Of a stretch of 64,000 nucleotides of DNA, positions 8,297 through 16,088 are shown piece after piece. The position numbers and the translations under genes are program-made. Within the stretch, counting starts at the first letter, position 1; each line of letters starts with the position of its first letter. The notes below the pieces were generated by a model. The model was not told where the DNA came from, ran no database searches, and saw only the letters and a program-made list of their open reading frames with translations. Location of the stretch: NCBI RefSeq assembly GCF_012927245.1, contig NZ_JABBGE010000014.1, positions 124,001-188,000 of the forward strand. The letters are read 5' to 3'. The DNA comes from Streptomyces sp. R302 (GTDB taxonomy: Bacteria; Actinomycetota; Actinomycetes; Streptomycetales; Streptomycetaceae).

Positions 8297-9085
8297 GTGA
8301 CCACCACCGCAGACAGCGCCACCATCACCGCCCAGGACCGCTCCCAGGGCCGACTCGAGCCGGTGCACGCCATGAACGACACAGCCATGAACGGCGAGGA
8401 GCCCGGGCGCCCCGCCCGAGCCCTCCCCGGAAGGCCTCCAGGCATCAGGGCCGACAGCTCCGGCCTCACCGACCGCCAGCGCCGGGTCATCGAAGTCATC
8501 CGCGATTCGGTCCAGCGACGGGGCTACCCGCCGTCGATGCGCGAGATCGGCCAGGCGGTCGGCCTCTCCAGCACGTCGTCGGTGGCCCACCAGCTGATGG
8601 CCCTGGAGCGCAAGGGCTTCCTCCGCCGCGACCCGCACCGCCCCCGGGCGTACGAGGTCCGCGGCTCGGACCAGCCCAGCACCCAGCCCACCGACACCAC
8701 CGGCAAGCCCGCGGCCTCGTACGTGCCGCTGGTCGGCCGGATCGCGGCCGGCGGCCCCATCCTGGCCGAGGAGTCGGTCGAGGACGTGTTCCCCCTCCCC
8801 CGGCAGCTGGTCGGTGACGGCGAGCTCTTCGTCCTCAAGGTCGTCGGCGACTCCATGATCGAGGCCGCCATCTGCGACGGCGACTGGGTCACCGTCCGCC
8901 GCCAGCCCGTCGCGGAGAACGGCGACATCGTCGCCGCCATGCTCGACGGCGAGGCCACCGTGAAGCGCTTCAAGCGCGAGGACGGCCACGTCTGGCTGCT
9001 CCCGCACAACGCCGCGTACCAGCCCATCCCCGGCGACGAGGCGACGATCCTCGGCAAGGTGGTCGCCGTCCTGCGGCGGGTCTGA
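8297..9085 (+). CDS. lexA: SOS response repressor LexA
   Basis: A 262-residue repressor and self-cleaving protease. The winged-helix domain spans about 55-120 (LTDRQRRVIEVIRDSVQRRG, then MREIGQAVGLSSTSSVAHQL). The cleavage site is Ala151-Gly152 in RIAAGGP, the nucleophile is Ser186 in VVGDSMIEA and the general base is Lys223 in ATVKRF. The GTG at 8297 gives the N-terminus MTTTADSATI that I recall from Streptomyces orthologues; in-frame codons further upstream lie ahead of the promoter. The roughly 50-residue extension before the DNA-binding domain is actinobacterial. RecA-stimulated self-cleavage releases the regulon; recA lies 41 kb away with its own box. Confidence 0.97.
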   Translation: MTTTADSATITAQDRSQGRLEPVHAMNDTAMNGEEPGRPARALPGRPPGIRADSSGLTDRQRRVIEVIRDSVQRRGYPPSMREIGQAVGLSSTSSVAHQLMALERKGFLRRDPHRPRAYEVRGSDQPSTQPTDTTGKPAASYVPLVGRIAAGGPILAEESVEDVFPLPRQLVGDGELFVLKVVGDSMIEAAICDGDWVTVRRQPVAENGDIVAAMLDGEATVKRFKREDGHVWLLPHNAAYQPIPGDEATILGKVVAVLRRV

Positions 9086-9108
9086 CCGAGCCCGCCGGCT
9101 CCGACCGG

Positions 9109-9139
9109 GCCCCGGGACCCACTGCGCCGGTCCCGGGGC
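9109..9139 (+). terminator. Hairpin after lexA
   Basis: An 11-bp perfect stem, GCCCCGGGACC at 9109-9119 with its complement at 9129-9139, closes a 9-nt loop 24 bp after the lexA stop. Confidence 0.65.
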
Positions 9140-9166
9140 TCGCTGTACGACCCGTTCTCCTGGCCC

Positions 9167-9201
9167 GCCTCCGGCCCCGGCACTCCGCCGGGGCCGGAGG
9201 C
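9167..9201. terminator. Strong hairpin between convergent lexA and dinG
   Basis: A perfect 15-bp stem (9167-9181 with 9187-9201) closes a 5-nt loop ACTCC. It sits 17 bp past the dinG stop and can end transcription from both sides. Confidence 0.8.
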
Positions 9202-9218
9202 ATGTCCGCGCCCCTCGC

Positions 9219-11192
9219 TCAGGCGCCGTCCGCCTTCGCCTTCGCGTCGATCGCCGCGAGCGACCTGCGCACCTGATTGCGGTCGGTCGTGTACCAGAAG
9301 TCGGGCATCGAGGCCTTCAGATAGCTGCCGTACCGGGCGGTGGCCAGGCGCTGGTCCAGTACCGCCACCACGCCCCGGTCGCCGGTCGCACGGACCAGGC
9401 GGCCGGCTCCCTGGGCCATCAGCAGCGCCGCGTGCGTCGCCGCCACCGCCATGAAGCCGTTCCCCCCGGCCTCCTCCACCGCCTTCTGGCGTGCGCTCAT
9501 CAGCGGGTCGTCCGGGCGCGGGAAGGGGATCTTGTCCATGACGACCAGCTGGCAGCTGGCCCCCGGCACGTCCACGCCCTGCCAGAGCGACAGGGTGCCG
9601 AAGAGACAGGTCTTCGGGTCGGCCGAGAAGTTCTTGATCAGTTCGCCCAGGGTGTCCTCGCCCTGGAGCAGGATCGGGAACTCGGGGATACGGGTCCGCA
9701 GCTCCTCCGCCGCCAGCTGCGCCGCCCGCATCGAGGAGAAGAGGCCGAGGGTGCGGCCGCCGGCCGCCTGGATCAGCTCCGTCAGCTCGTCCAGCATGTC
9801 GCCGCGGTCGCCGTCCCTGGCCGGCTTGGCCAGGTGCTTGGCGACGTACATGATCCCCTGCTTCGGGTAGTCGAACGGGGAGCCGACGTCGAGGCCCTTC
9901 CAGACCGGGAGGTCGTCCCCGGTGGTGCCCTCGGGCGCGAGGCCCAGCGAGGCGCCCACGCCGTTGAAGTCACCGCCGAGCTTGAGCGTGGCCGAGGCCA
10001 GCACGACGGAGCGCTCGGTGAAGAGCTTCTCCCGCAGCAGCCCGGAGACCGACAGCGGCGCGACCCTCAGCGAGGCGCCGAAGCGGTCGTGGCGCTCGTA
10101 CCAGACCACGTCGTACTCGGAGCCCTGGGTGATCCGCTCGGCGACGCCGTGCACGGTCTCGACCGAAGCCATCGCCTGCTTGCGGACCGCGTCCTCGTCC
10201 TGCACCGAGCGGTCCCGGGTGTTCCCGAGGGCGGTGATCACCGCGCGGGCCGCGTCGCGCAGCGCCGCGAGGGCGTACGCCAGGTCCTCGGGGATCTTCT
10301 CCAGGCGGCCCGGCAGGGCGAGCTCCATGACCCGCTCGAAGCCCTCCGCGGCGGTCTGGAGCTCGTCGGCGACCTTCTCGTCCACCAGCTTGGCGGCCCG
10401 GCGCACCGCCCGGTTCACCTGGCCCGGGGTGAGCTCGCCGGTGGCCACGCCGGTGACCCGGGAGACCAGCTCGTGCGCCTCGTCGACGATCAGGACCTCG
10501 TGCTGCGGCAGCACGGGGGCGCCCTCGATCGCGTCGATGGCGAGCAGGGCGTGGTTGGTGACGACGACGTCGGCGAGCTTGGCGCGCTCACGGGCGGCCT
10601 CGGCGAAGCACTCCGCCCCGTACGCGCACTTGCTCGCGCCGAGGCACTCCCGGGAGGAGACCGACACCTGGCCCCAGGCCCGGTCGGAGACGCCGGGCGT
10701 CAGGTCGTCCCGGTCGCCGGTCTCCGTCTCGTCCGCCCAGTCGCGCAGCCGGATCAGGTCCTGGCCCAGCTTGCTGGTCGGCGCGGCCGCCTCGAAGGGG
10801 TCGAAGAGGCCCTCCTCCTCGTCCTGCGGCACCCCCTCGTGGAGCCGGTGCAGGCACAGGTAGTTCGATCGGCCCTTGAGCATGGCGAACTGGGGGCGGC
10901 GGCGCAGCTGCGGGTGGAGCGCCTCGACCGTCCTCGGCAGGTCGCGCTCGACGAGCTGGCGCTGGAGCGCCAGCGTGGCCGTGGCCACCACCACTCTCTC
11001 CCCGTGCGCGAGCGCCGGCACGAGATAGCCGAGCGACTTTCCGGTGCCGGTGCCCGCCTGGACGAGCAGGTGGGAGTTGTCGTCGATGGCCTCGGCCACG
11101 GCCTCGGCCATGGTGACCTGGCCGGGGCGCTCCGTGCCGCCGACGGCGGCGACGGCGGCGTGGAGGAGGTCGGGGAGGGATGGCTTCGTCAT
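9219..11192 (-). CDS. dinG: DinG/XPD-like ATP-dependent DNA helicase
   Basis: A 657-residue superfamily 2 helicase. Walker A is QAGTGTGKSLGYLVPAL (about 40-57) and motif II is VDEAHELV. Cysteines at NYLCLHRL and in ECLGASKCAYGAEC fit the four-Cys iron-sulfur cluster domain of DinG/XPD enzymes. The C-terminal half has SMRAAQLAAEEL, FGTLSLWQGVDVPG and GRLVRATGDRGVV, the helicase motifs IV-VI. Such helicases unwind R-loops, D-loops and G-quadruplexes. I see no SOS box in front of it despite its position beside lexA. Confidence 0.92.
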   Translation of the reverse strand: MTKPSLPDLLHAAVAAVGGTERPGQVTMAEAVAEAIDDNSHLLVQAGTGTGKSLGYLVPALAHGERVVVATATLALQRQLVERDLPRTVEALHPQLRRRPQFAMLKGRSNYLCLHRLHEGVPQDEEEGLFDPFEAAAPTSKLGQDLIRLRDWADETETGDRDDLTPGVSDRAWGQVSVSSRECLGASKCAYGAECFAEAARERAKLADVVVTNHALLAIDAIEGAPVLPQHEVLIVDEAHELVSRVTGVATGELTPGQVNRAVRRAAKLVDEKVADELQTAAEGFERVMELALPGRLEKIPEDLAYALAALRDAARAVITALGNTRDRSVQDEDAVRKQAMASVETVHGVAERITQGSEYDVVWYERHDRFGASLRVAPLSVSGLLREKLFTERSVVLASATLKLGGDFNGVGASLGLAPEGTTGDDLPVWKGLDVGSPFDYPKQGIMYVAKHLAKPARDGDRGDMLDELTELIQAAGGRTLGLFSSMRAAQLAAEELRTRIPEFPILLQGEDTLGELIKNFSADPKTCLFGTLSLWQGVDVPGASCQLVVMDKIPFPRPDDPLMSARQKAVEEAGGNGFMAVAATHAALLMAQGAGRLVRATGDRGVVAVLDQRLATARYGSYLKASMPDFWYTTDRNQVRRSLAAIDAKAKADGA

Positions 11193-11254
11193 AGCGTTCC
11201 CAGCCTACGGGTCCGCACCGACAGCGGGCGCACTCCCGGGAGCACCGCCCGGGA

Positions 11255-13150
11255 TCACGCGAGGGGGTTGGGGACGGTGCCGTGGACGGCGGCGTGGGGG
11301 CGGTCGGAGCGGTCGCGGTAGCCGTCCATGTGCAGCCGGTTGCGGTTGAGGCAGAGTCGTTCGATCCGGGGCGTGAGCAGGTCGAACAGCTCGAACCGGT
11401 CCTTCAGCTCGGGGAAGCGTTCCTGGTGGCGGAGGATCTCGGCGCGGACGAGGGCCCAGAAGTCCGCCTCGGGGACGTCGAGTTGCTCCTCGCACAGCGG
11501 GGCGAGGTAGCGGAAGACGCCGACGAAGAGCCCCGAATGGATGAACTGGGTGAGGAAGCCGGGGTCCTCGGTGAGGAGGACGGCGCGGACGTCGTCGGGC
11601 ATCGTCGCGTGCTCGGGGAGCGGGTGGGCGCTGATGTTGACGTCGTCGACGAAGTCCTTGATCGCCAGGCGGACGGGGACGTCCTGCTCGTCGTAGACGA
11701 CGATCGCGTTCTCGCCGTGCGGGGAGAAGACGGTGCCGTAGCGGTAGAGGAAGTGGAGCAGCGGCGGCAGCAGGGCGGCGAAGAGGTGCCGGAGCCAGAC
11801 GGCGGGGGCCAGGCCGGAGCGCTCGACGAGTTCGGCGACGAAGGCGCGGCCCTCGGGGTCGGTGTGGAGCAGGGAGGCGAGGGTGCGGGCGCGCTCGCCG
11901 GGCGGCAGCCGGAGGGGCTCGCGCCAGATCGCGCCGAGCAGTTCCTTGTACTGGTACGGGACTTCGGGCAGCCGGTCGTAGAGGGGGTGCTCGACGGTGA
12001 CGGAGGCGACCTCGCCGAGGAGGACGACTCCGCACTCCTCGCGGAGGAAGGGGTCGGCGTCGCGCAGGCCGTGGACCCAGGCGGTGACGGCGGGGGCGGC
12101 GAGGGTGCGCTCGGTGGGGAGGCCGCGCCAGACGAGGGTGTTGAGCACGGAGAGCGGCAGTTTGACGGTGTGCCGGTCGGGGCGGCTGGTGTTGACGAAG
12201 GTGCGGATGGACTGCTGCGGCAGGCGGAGGTCGGCGTCGGCGGGGAGCGGGACGATGGCGCCGGAGGCGATGGCGGGGGCGTACAGCGGGAGCAGGATCT
12301 CGTCCCACTGCCAGGGGTGGACGGGGAGCAGCAGGTACGCCTCCGGGTCGAGGCCCCTGGCGGTGAGCCGGGCGCGGAAGGCGTCGAGGACGGCTGCGTC
12401 GAGCTCGCCGGCGTAGAGGCACTCGGGTGTGGCGAGTCCCGCGACGCCGCGGTAGGCGGCGATGCGGTTGCTGACCGCGATCCACGGGAGCCGGGTGGCG
12501 CGGCGGGCCTCGGGGGCCCAGCGGGCCGCGTCGCCGGCGGAGAAGCCGATGCGGCCCTTGTTGAGGACGAGCCAGGGGTGGCCGGTCTGGTGCCCTTCGA
12601 GTTCGGCGTAGGGCAGGTCGGCGAGGCGGTCCGCGGTGAGGGCGGTGTGGTCGAGGCGGGCCTCGGCGGCGAGGGTGGTGGAGAGCTCGCGGATGAGGTG
12701 GCCGAGGGTGGCGCCGTCGAGGCCGAGGATCCGGCGGGCGCGGACGAGCAGGTCGAGGGGGTCGGTCAGCGGGCGGCCGTCGTGGGTGATCGTGCCGGGG
12801 TCGACGCGCCAGCTGTCGTAGGCGCCCCGGCGGGCGGTGAAGGCGAGGGGGGTGCCGTCGTCGAGGGCGAGGACGTACCGGCCGGGGGTGTCGGGGCCCG
12901 CGGCGACGGGTTCGAGGATCTCCTCGTAGGCGAACTCGCCGAGGGCCTTGGCGAGGGTGCGGGCGCCCGCGCGGGCCCAGGCGGTGGGGTTGAGCTCGGG
13001 CGGCGCGAGCAGTTCGGGGGCGGACGCGGCGGTCGCCGCGGGCCGTCCGGAGGCGTGGGGTGCTCCGGAGTCGTGGCGTGCTCCGGAGGCATGGGGTGCT
13101 CCGGATTCGTGAGGTGCTCCGGATTCGTGGGGTGCTGGGGACGTCGTCAC
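11255..13150 (-). CDS. IucA/IucC family NRPS-independent siderophore synthetase
   Basis: A 631-residue NIS synthetase of the kind that condenses a citrate- or dicarboxylate-type acid with an amine or amino alcohol using ATP. Family signatures are HPWQWDEI, PQQSIRTFVN near the ATP site, LKLPLSVLNT, SPHGENAIVV and KDFVDDVNIS. The C-terminus holds the FhuF-like iron transporter/reductase-type segment. The GTG start has GAGGAG eight bases upstream. The first 35 residues are a six-residue repeat (PHESGA type) unlike the rest of the protein. It is the last gene of a four-gene operon and lies 60 bp behind the acyltransferase. Confidence 0.93.
   Translation of the reverse strand: MTTSPAPHESGAPHESGAPHASGARHDSGAPHASGRPAATAASAPELLAPPELNPTAWARAGARTLAKALGEFAYEEILEPVAAGPDTPGRYVLALDDGTPLAFTARRGAYDSWRVDPGTITHDGRPLTDPLDLLVRARRILGLDGATLGHLIRELSTTLAAEARLDHTALTADRLADLPYAELEGHQTGHPWLVLNKGRIGFSAGDAARWAPEARRATRLPWIAVSNRIAAYRGVAGLATPECLYAGELDAAVLDAFRARLTARGLDPEAYLLLPVHPWQWDEILLPLYAPAIASGAIVPLPADADLRLPQQSIRTFVNTSRPDRHTVKLPLSVLNTLVWRGLPTERTLAAPAVTAWVHGLRDADPFLREECGVVLLGEVASVTVEHPLYDRLPEVPYQYKELLGAIWREPLRLPPGERARTLASLLHTDPEGRAFVAELVERSGLAPAVWLRHLFAALLPPLLHFLYRYGTVFSPHGENAIVVYDEQDVPVRLAIKDFVDDVNISAHPLPEHATMPDDVRAVLLTEDPGFLTQFIHSGLFVGVFRYLAPLCEEQLDVPEADFWALVRAEILRHQERFPELKDRFELFDLLTPRIERLCLNRNRLHMDGYRDRSDRPHAAVHGTVPNPLA
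13042..13136 (-). repeat. 18-bp in-frame tandem repeat in the 5' end of the NIS synthetase gene
   Basis: Five 18-bp units start at 13042, 13060, 13078, 13096 and 13114, with a partial sixth from 13132. The common core on the plus strand is GTGCTCCGGAGTCGTGG. Because 18 is divisible by 3, each unit adds six residues of the PHESGA / PHASGA type, so copy number can change without frameshift. The encoded tract precedes the conserved fold. Confidence 0.85.
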
Positions 13151-13210
13151 AAGGACTCCTCGAAGGGGGAACCGCTGTGGGGCGAGCGGTGTATCAAGGG
13201 CAGGGGTGGT

Positions 13211-14035
13211 TCACAGAACGTGCCGGAGGGCCCGGTCTCGGATCATGAGCGCGGCCCGTTTGTCGGGTAGGTCGATCTCCGCCGCGTAGCGGAATCCGGC
13301 GCTGAGGAAGGCCGAGACGGAGGGGGTGTTGCGGATGTCGGGTTCGGCGACGACGCGGGTGCAGCGGGGACGGTGGTCGAGGACGAGGTCGGCGACGGCC
13401 CGCAGGAGTGCGGTGCCGACGCCGCGGCCGCGGTCCGCGACGCCGCCGAGGAGGAGATGGACGCCCGTGTCGTGCGGCAGGGCCGGGTAGGCGCGGGCGA
13501 GCGGGTCGAGGTCGGCCCGGTAGATCTCGAAGTAGCTCATCGGGGTGGAGTCGAGGACGCCGAGGCAGGGGACGCTGCGGCCGTCGCCTTCGAGCTGGGC
13601 GCGGACGTGGTCGGCGGTGACGGCGTCGGGCCCGGCGAGTTCCCAGAAGGCGGCGACGGCGGGGTCGTTCATCCAGCGCGTGAGCAGAGGCAGGTCGCGC
13701 TCCGGACGGACGGGGACGAGCCGGAAGTCGCCGAAGCGGGTGGCCGCCGGTGCCCAGGAGGCGACCGAGTCGAGCAGGTCGCCGTCGAGGCGACGGTCGA
13801 CGGCGGTGCCGATGCCGGTGCCAGGGCCGGGGTCGGGGCCAGGTCCGGGTCCTGGCCATGGCCCTGGTCCGGGGCCAGGGCCGGGGCCGGTGCGGTCCCG
13901 CGCGAGGAGAGCGAGGAGGTCGGCGACGCGGAGGTCGAGGGTGTCGTCGCCCGCCGCGGCGTCGGCCGGTTCGGTGGGCGGATGGGCGGTGGCCGGGGTG
14001 CCGGCGTCGTGTCTGTGGTCCGGGTGTATGGACAT
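13211..14035 (-). CDS. GNAT N-acyltransferase of siderophore biosynthesis (IucB/RhbD-like)
   Basis: A 274-residue protein whose conserved acetyltransferase domain spans about 100-260. LLTRWMNDPAVAAFWELAG, YFEIYRADLDPLARAY and GRGVGTALLRAVADLVL are the substrate and acetyl-CoA segments found in siderophore acyltransferases such as IucB and MbtK relatives. It is likely to acylate a hydroxylamine or primary amine of the siderophore precursor. Residues about 48-72 are an almost pure Gly-Pro tract. The ATG gives MSIHPDHRHD. It lies between the two NIS synthetases, 60 and 101 bp from its neighbours. Confidence 0.85.
   Translation of the reverse strand: MSIHPDHRHDAGTPATAHPPTEPADAAAGDDTLDLRVADLLALLARDRTGPGPGPGPGPWPGPGPGPDPGPGTGIGTAVDRRLDGDLLDSVASWAPAATRFGDFRLVPVRPERDLPLLTRWMNDPAVAAFWELAGPDAVTADHVRAQLEGDGRSVPCLGVLDSTPMSYFEIYRADLDPLARAYPALPHDTGVHLLLGGVADRGRGVGTALLRAVADLVLDHRPRCTRVVAEPDIRNTPSVSAFLSAGFRYAAEIDLPDKRAALMIRDRALRHVL
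13815..13891 (-). repeat. 6-bp GGNCCN repeat coding a Gly-Pro tract
   Basis: The plus strand reads as alternating CCAGGG / CCGGGG / CCTGG hexamers for about 75 bp, encoding mostly Gly-Pro dipeptides with single Trp and Asp interruptions. It lies inside the acyltransferase gene, N-terminal to the catalytic domain. Confidence 0.8.
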
Positions 14036-14136
14036 GAGACGGGTCCTCCGTGGGTCGGGGGCGTCCCCTCGGTGGATGGTCGGGGGACGCGCCGGTGGGC
14101 GGGGGCGGGGGGCGGCCGGGCGGGCCGCCGGGGCGT

Positions 14137-16050
14137 TCAGGCGCGGAGGGGGTTGGTGATCGTGACGTAGACGGACTGGGTGTCGACGGGACCGACGAGC
14201 TCGTCGAGGCCGTGCAGGCGGGTGAGGAGGTTGGCCTTGCTGCGGAGGGTGGCGGCTTCGAGGAGGCGGTGCGGGAGGGGCGAGCCGAGGCCGGTGGCGG
14301 AGGTGAGGAAGGACCGGAAGGCGGCGAGGAGGATCCGCTCGTCGGCGAGGTGCTGGGCACCGAAGGCGCCGATCAGGCCGAGGACGTTGTTGATGCCGAG
14401 GTAGTAGGCGAAGCGCTCGTCCGTGACCTGGTCGGAGACGAAGGTGTCGCTGTGGGCGCCGATGCCGGGGAGGCGGCTCTCCAGCTCGGCCCGGTGGGAC
14501 TCCCGGAAGTAGTAGCCCTGGTTGTCGCGGTAGCGGCCGCCGACGGGCCAGCCGTCGGGGTCGAGCAGGACGAGGGTGTTCTGCTGATGGGCCTCCAGGG
14601 CGATGCCGGCGTGGCCGTCGAGCCAGAGGACGGGGCGGACAACCTGGTCCAGGTAGCGGAGGAACCACTCGGCGGAGACCGCAGCGACGGGACGGCCCGT
14701 ACGGCCGGCGAGGCGGTCGACGAGGTCGGCGAGGCGGGAGCCCATGCCGGTGGCCCCGGGCCGGGGGCGGGGGGCCGTGAGGGCCGCGAGGCAGACGGCG
14801 TCGTCGCCGGGGCCGAAGGGGTTGTGCCGGATCATCAGGTCGAGCCCGGGGACGGGGGTCCCGTCGGGGGCGTCGACGGCGAGCCAGGCGGGGTCGCGGA
14901 CGATGTCGAAGCCGGGGTGGGCGGCCTGCCACTCGTCGACGAGGCCGGTGCGCAGCAGGCGGTGGACCTCGACGCCCCGGTGGAGCTCCTTGCGGAGGTT
15001 CTCGCGGCGGGAGTTGGTGATGCGCAGGCCGAGGGAGAGCTTGAGCATGGCGCGGGCGCCGGGGCGGTGGACGGTGCGGACGGAGGAGGTGGGGTGCCAG
15101 TGGCTGCCGTGGGACCCCAGGTCGTGGAGGAGGCCCTGGTCGAGGAGGTCGCGGACGTCGGGGCGGTGGAGGAGTTCGCGGGCCTGCCAGGGGTGCAGGG
15201 GCAGGGGGGCGGTGCCGGCGGGGTGGGCGAGGCCTTCGGCGAGGCCGGCGGCGAGCTGCTCGGCGGTGACGGGGCGGCCCTGCTCGGTCCAGGCGGAGTC
15301 GGAGGCGAGGAGGGTCTGGTCGACGGCGAACCAGTGGAGGGGGAAGGCGCCGTGGAGTTCGGGCGAGTAGAGGCGGGACTCGGCCTCGGAGAGGCCCTCG
15401 CGGCTCTTGGGGGTGGGGTGGAGCGGGTGGCCGAGGAGGAGGGACTGCTCGGCGGCGAGGAAGAGGTCGGCGTCGGGACGGGGCCGGGGGTCGCGGCGGC
15501 GGGCGGCGAGGAAGTCGGCGGTGCGGCGGGCGGAGTCGGCGACGCGGCCGACGAGTTCGGTGGCCTCGGGGCGGCCGGTCTCGCGGCTGAGGAGGGCGGC
15601 GAGGGTGACGGCGTCGACGGCCGGGGCCGTGGAGGGGAGACCTTCCAGGGTGGGGGTGCCGAAGCGGTGCCAGCCGGTGGGCGACCAGTAGGCGACGGGG
15701 ACGAGGAGGGCGGTGCCGCTGGCGTCGAGGGGGATGCGGAGGGTGGAGGTGCCGGGGGCGGGGAGGTTCTTCTCGCGGACCCAGCAGCGGAGGAGGTTCT
15801 CCAGGGCGGCGGCGTCGGCGGCCCGCTGCGGGTCCGGGTCGTCGAGTGGGTCGGCGGCAGAGGCCGCAGAGGCGACGGAGGCCGCAGAGGCGCCGGGTAC
15901 GCCGGGGCGGTCGCCGGCCGGGGCCTCTCCGGGGCGGGACGGCCGGAGGGGCGCGGGGCCGGTGTGCTGGCGCGGGACCGTGGATTCCTCGGCGTCGGGG
16001 TGGGTCGCGGTCGCGGTCGCGGTCAGCTGGGAGGTGGGGGTGGCGTTCAC
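14137..16050 (-). CDS. IucA/IucC family NRPS-independent siderophore synthetase (second of the operon)
   Basis: A 637-residue NIS synthetase. Signatures are LPLHPWQARELL, HPTSSVRTVHRPG, the basic ATP-binding run KLSLGLRITNSRRENLRKEL, and GIALEAHQQNTLVLLDPDGW followed by RYRDNQGYYFRES. It is clearly diverged from the first synthetase, as expected for enzymes doing the first and second condensations. The GTG at 16050 has AGGAAA eight bases upstream. The first 75 residues are low-complexity Ala/Ser/Thr. It lies 38 bp after the aminotransferase and 101 bp before the acyltransferase, all co-directional. Confidence 0.93.
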   Translation of the reverse strand: MNATPTSQLTATATATHPDAEESTVPRQHTGPAPLRPSRPGEAPAGDRPGVPGASAASVASAASAADPLDDPDPQRAADAAALENLLRCWVREKNLPAPGTSTLRIPLDASGTALLVPVAYWSPTGWHRFGTPTLEGLPSTAPAVDAVTLAALLSRETGRPEATELVGRVADSARRTADFLAARRRDPRPRPDADLFLAAEQSLLLGHPLHPTPKSREGLSEAESRLYSPELHGAFPLHWFAVDQTLLASDSAWTEQGRPVTAEQLAAGLAEGLAHPAGTAPLPLHPWQARELLHRPDVRDLLDQGLLHDLGSHGSHWHPTSSVRTVHRPGARAMLKLSLGLRITNSRRENLRKELHRGVEVHRLLRTGLVDEWQAAHPGFDIVRDPAWLAVDAPDGTPVPGLDLMIRHNPFGPGDDAVCLAALTAPRPRPGATGMGSRLADLVDRLAGRTGRPVAAVSAEWFLRYLDQVVRPVLWLDGHAGIALEAHQQNTLVLLDPDGWPVGGRYRDNQGYYFRESHRAELESRLPGIGAHSDTFVSDQVTDERFAYYLGINNVLGLIGAFGAQHLADERILLAAFRSFLTSATGLGSPLPHRLLEAATLRSKANLLTRLHGLDELVGPVDTQSVYVTITNPLRA

Positions 16051-16088
16051 GCGGGTTTCCTTGGGGAGGGGGCCGGGGGCGGTCCGGG

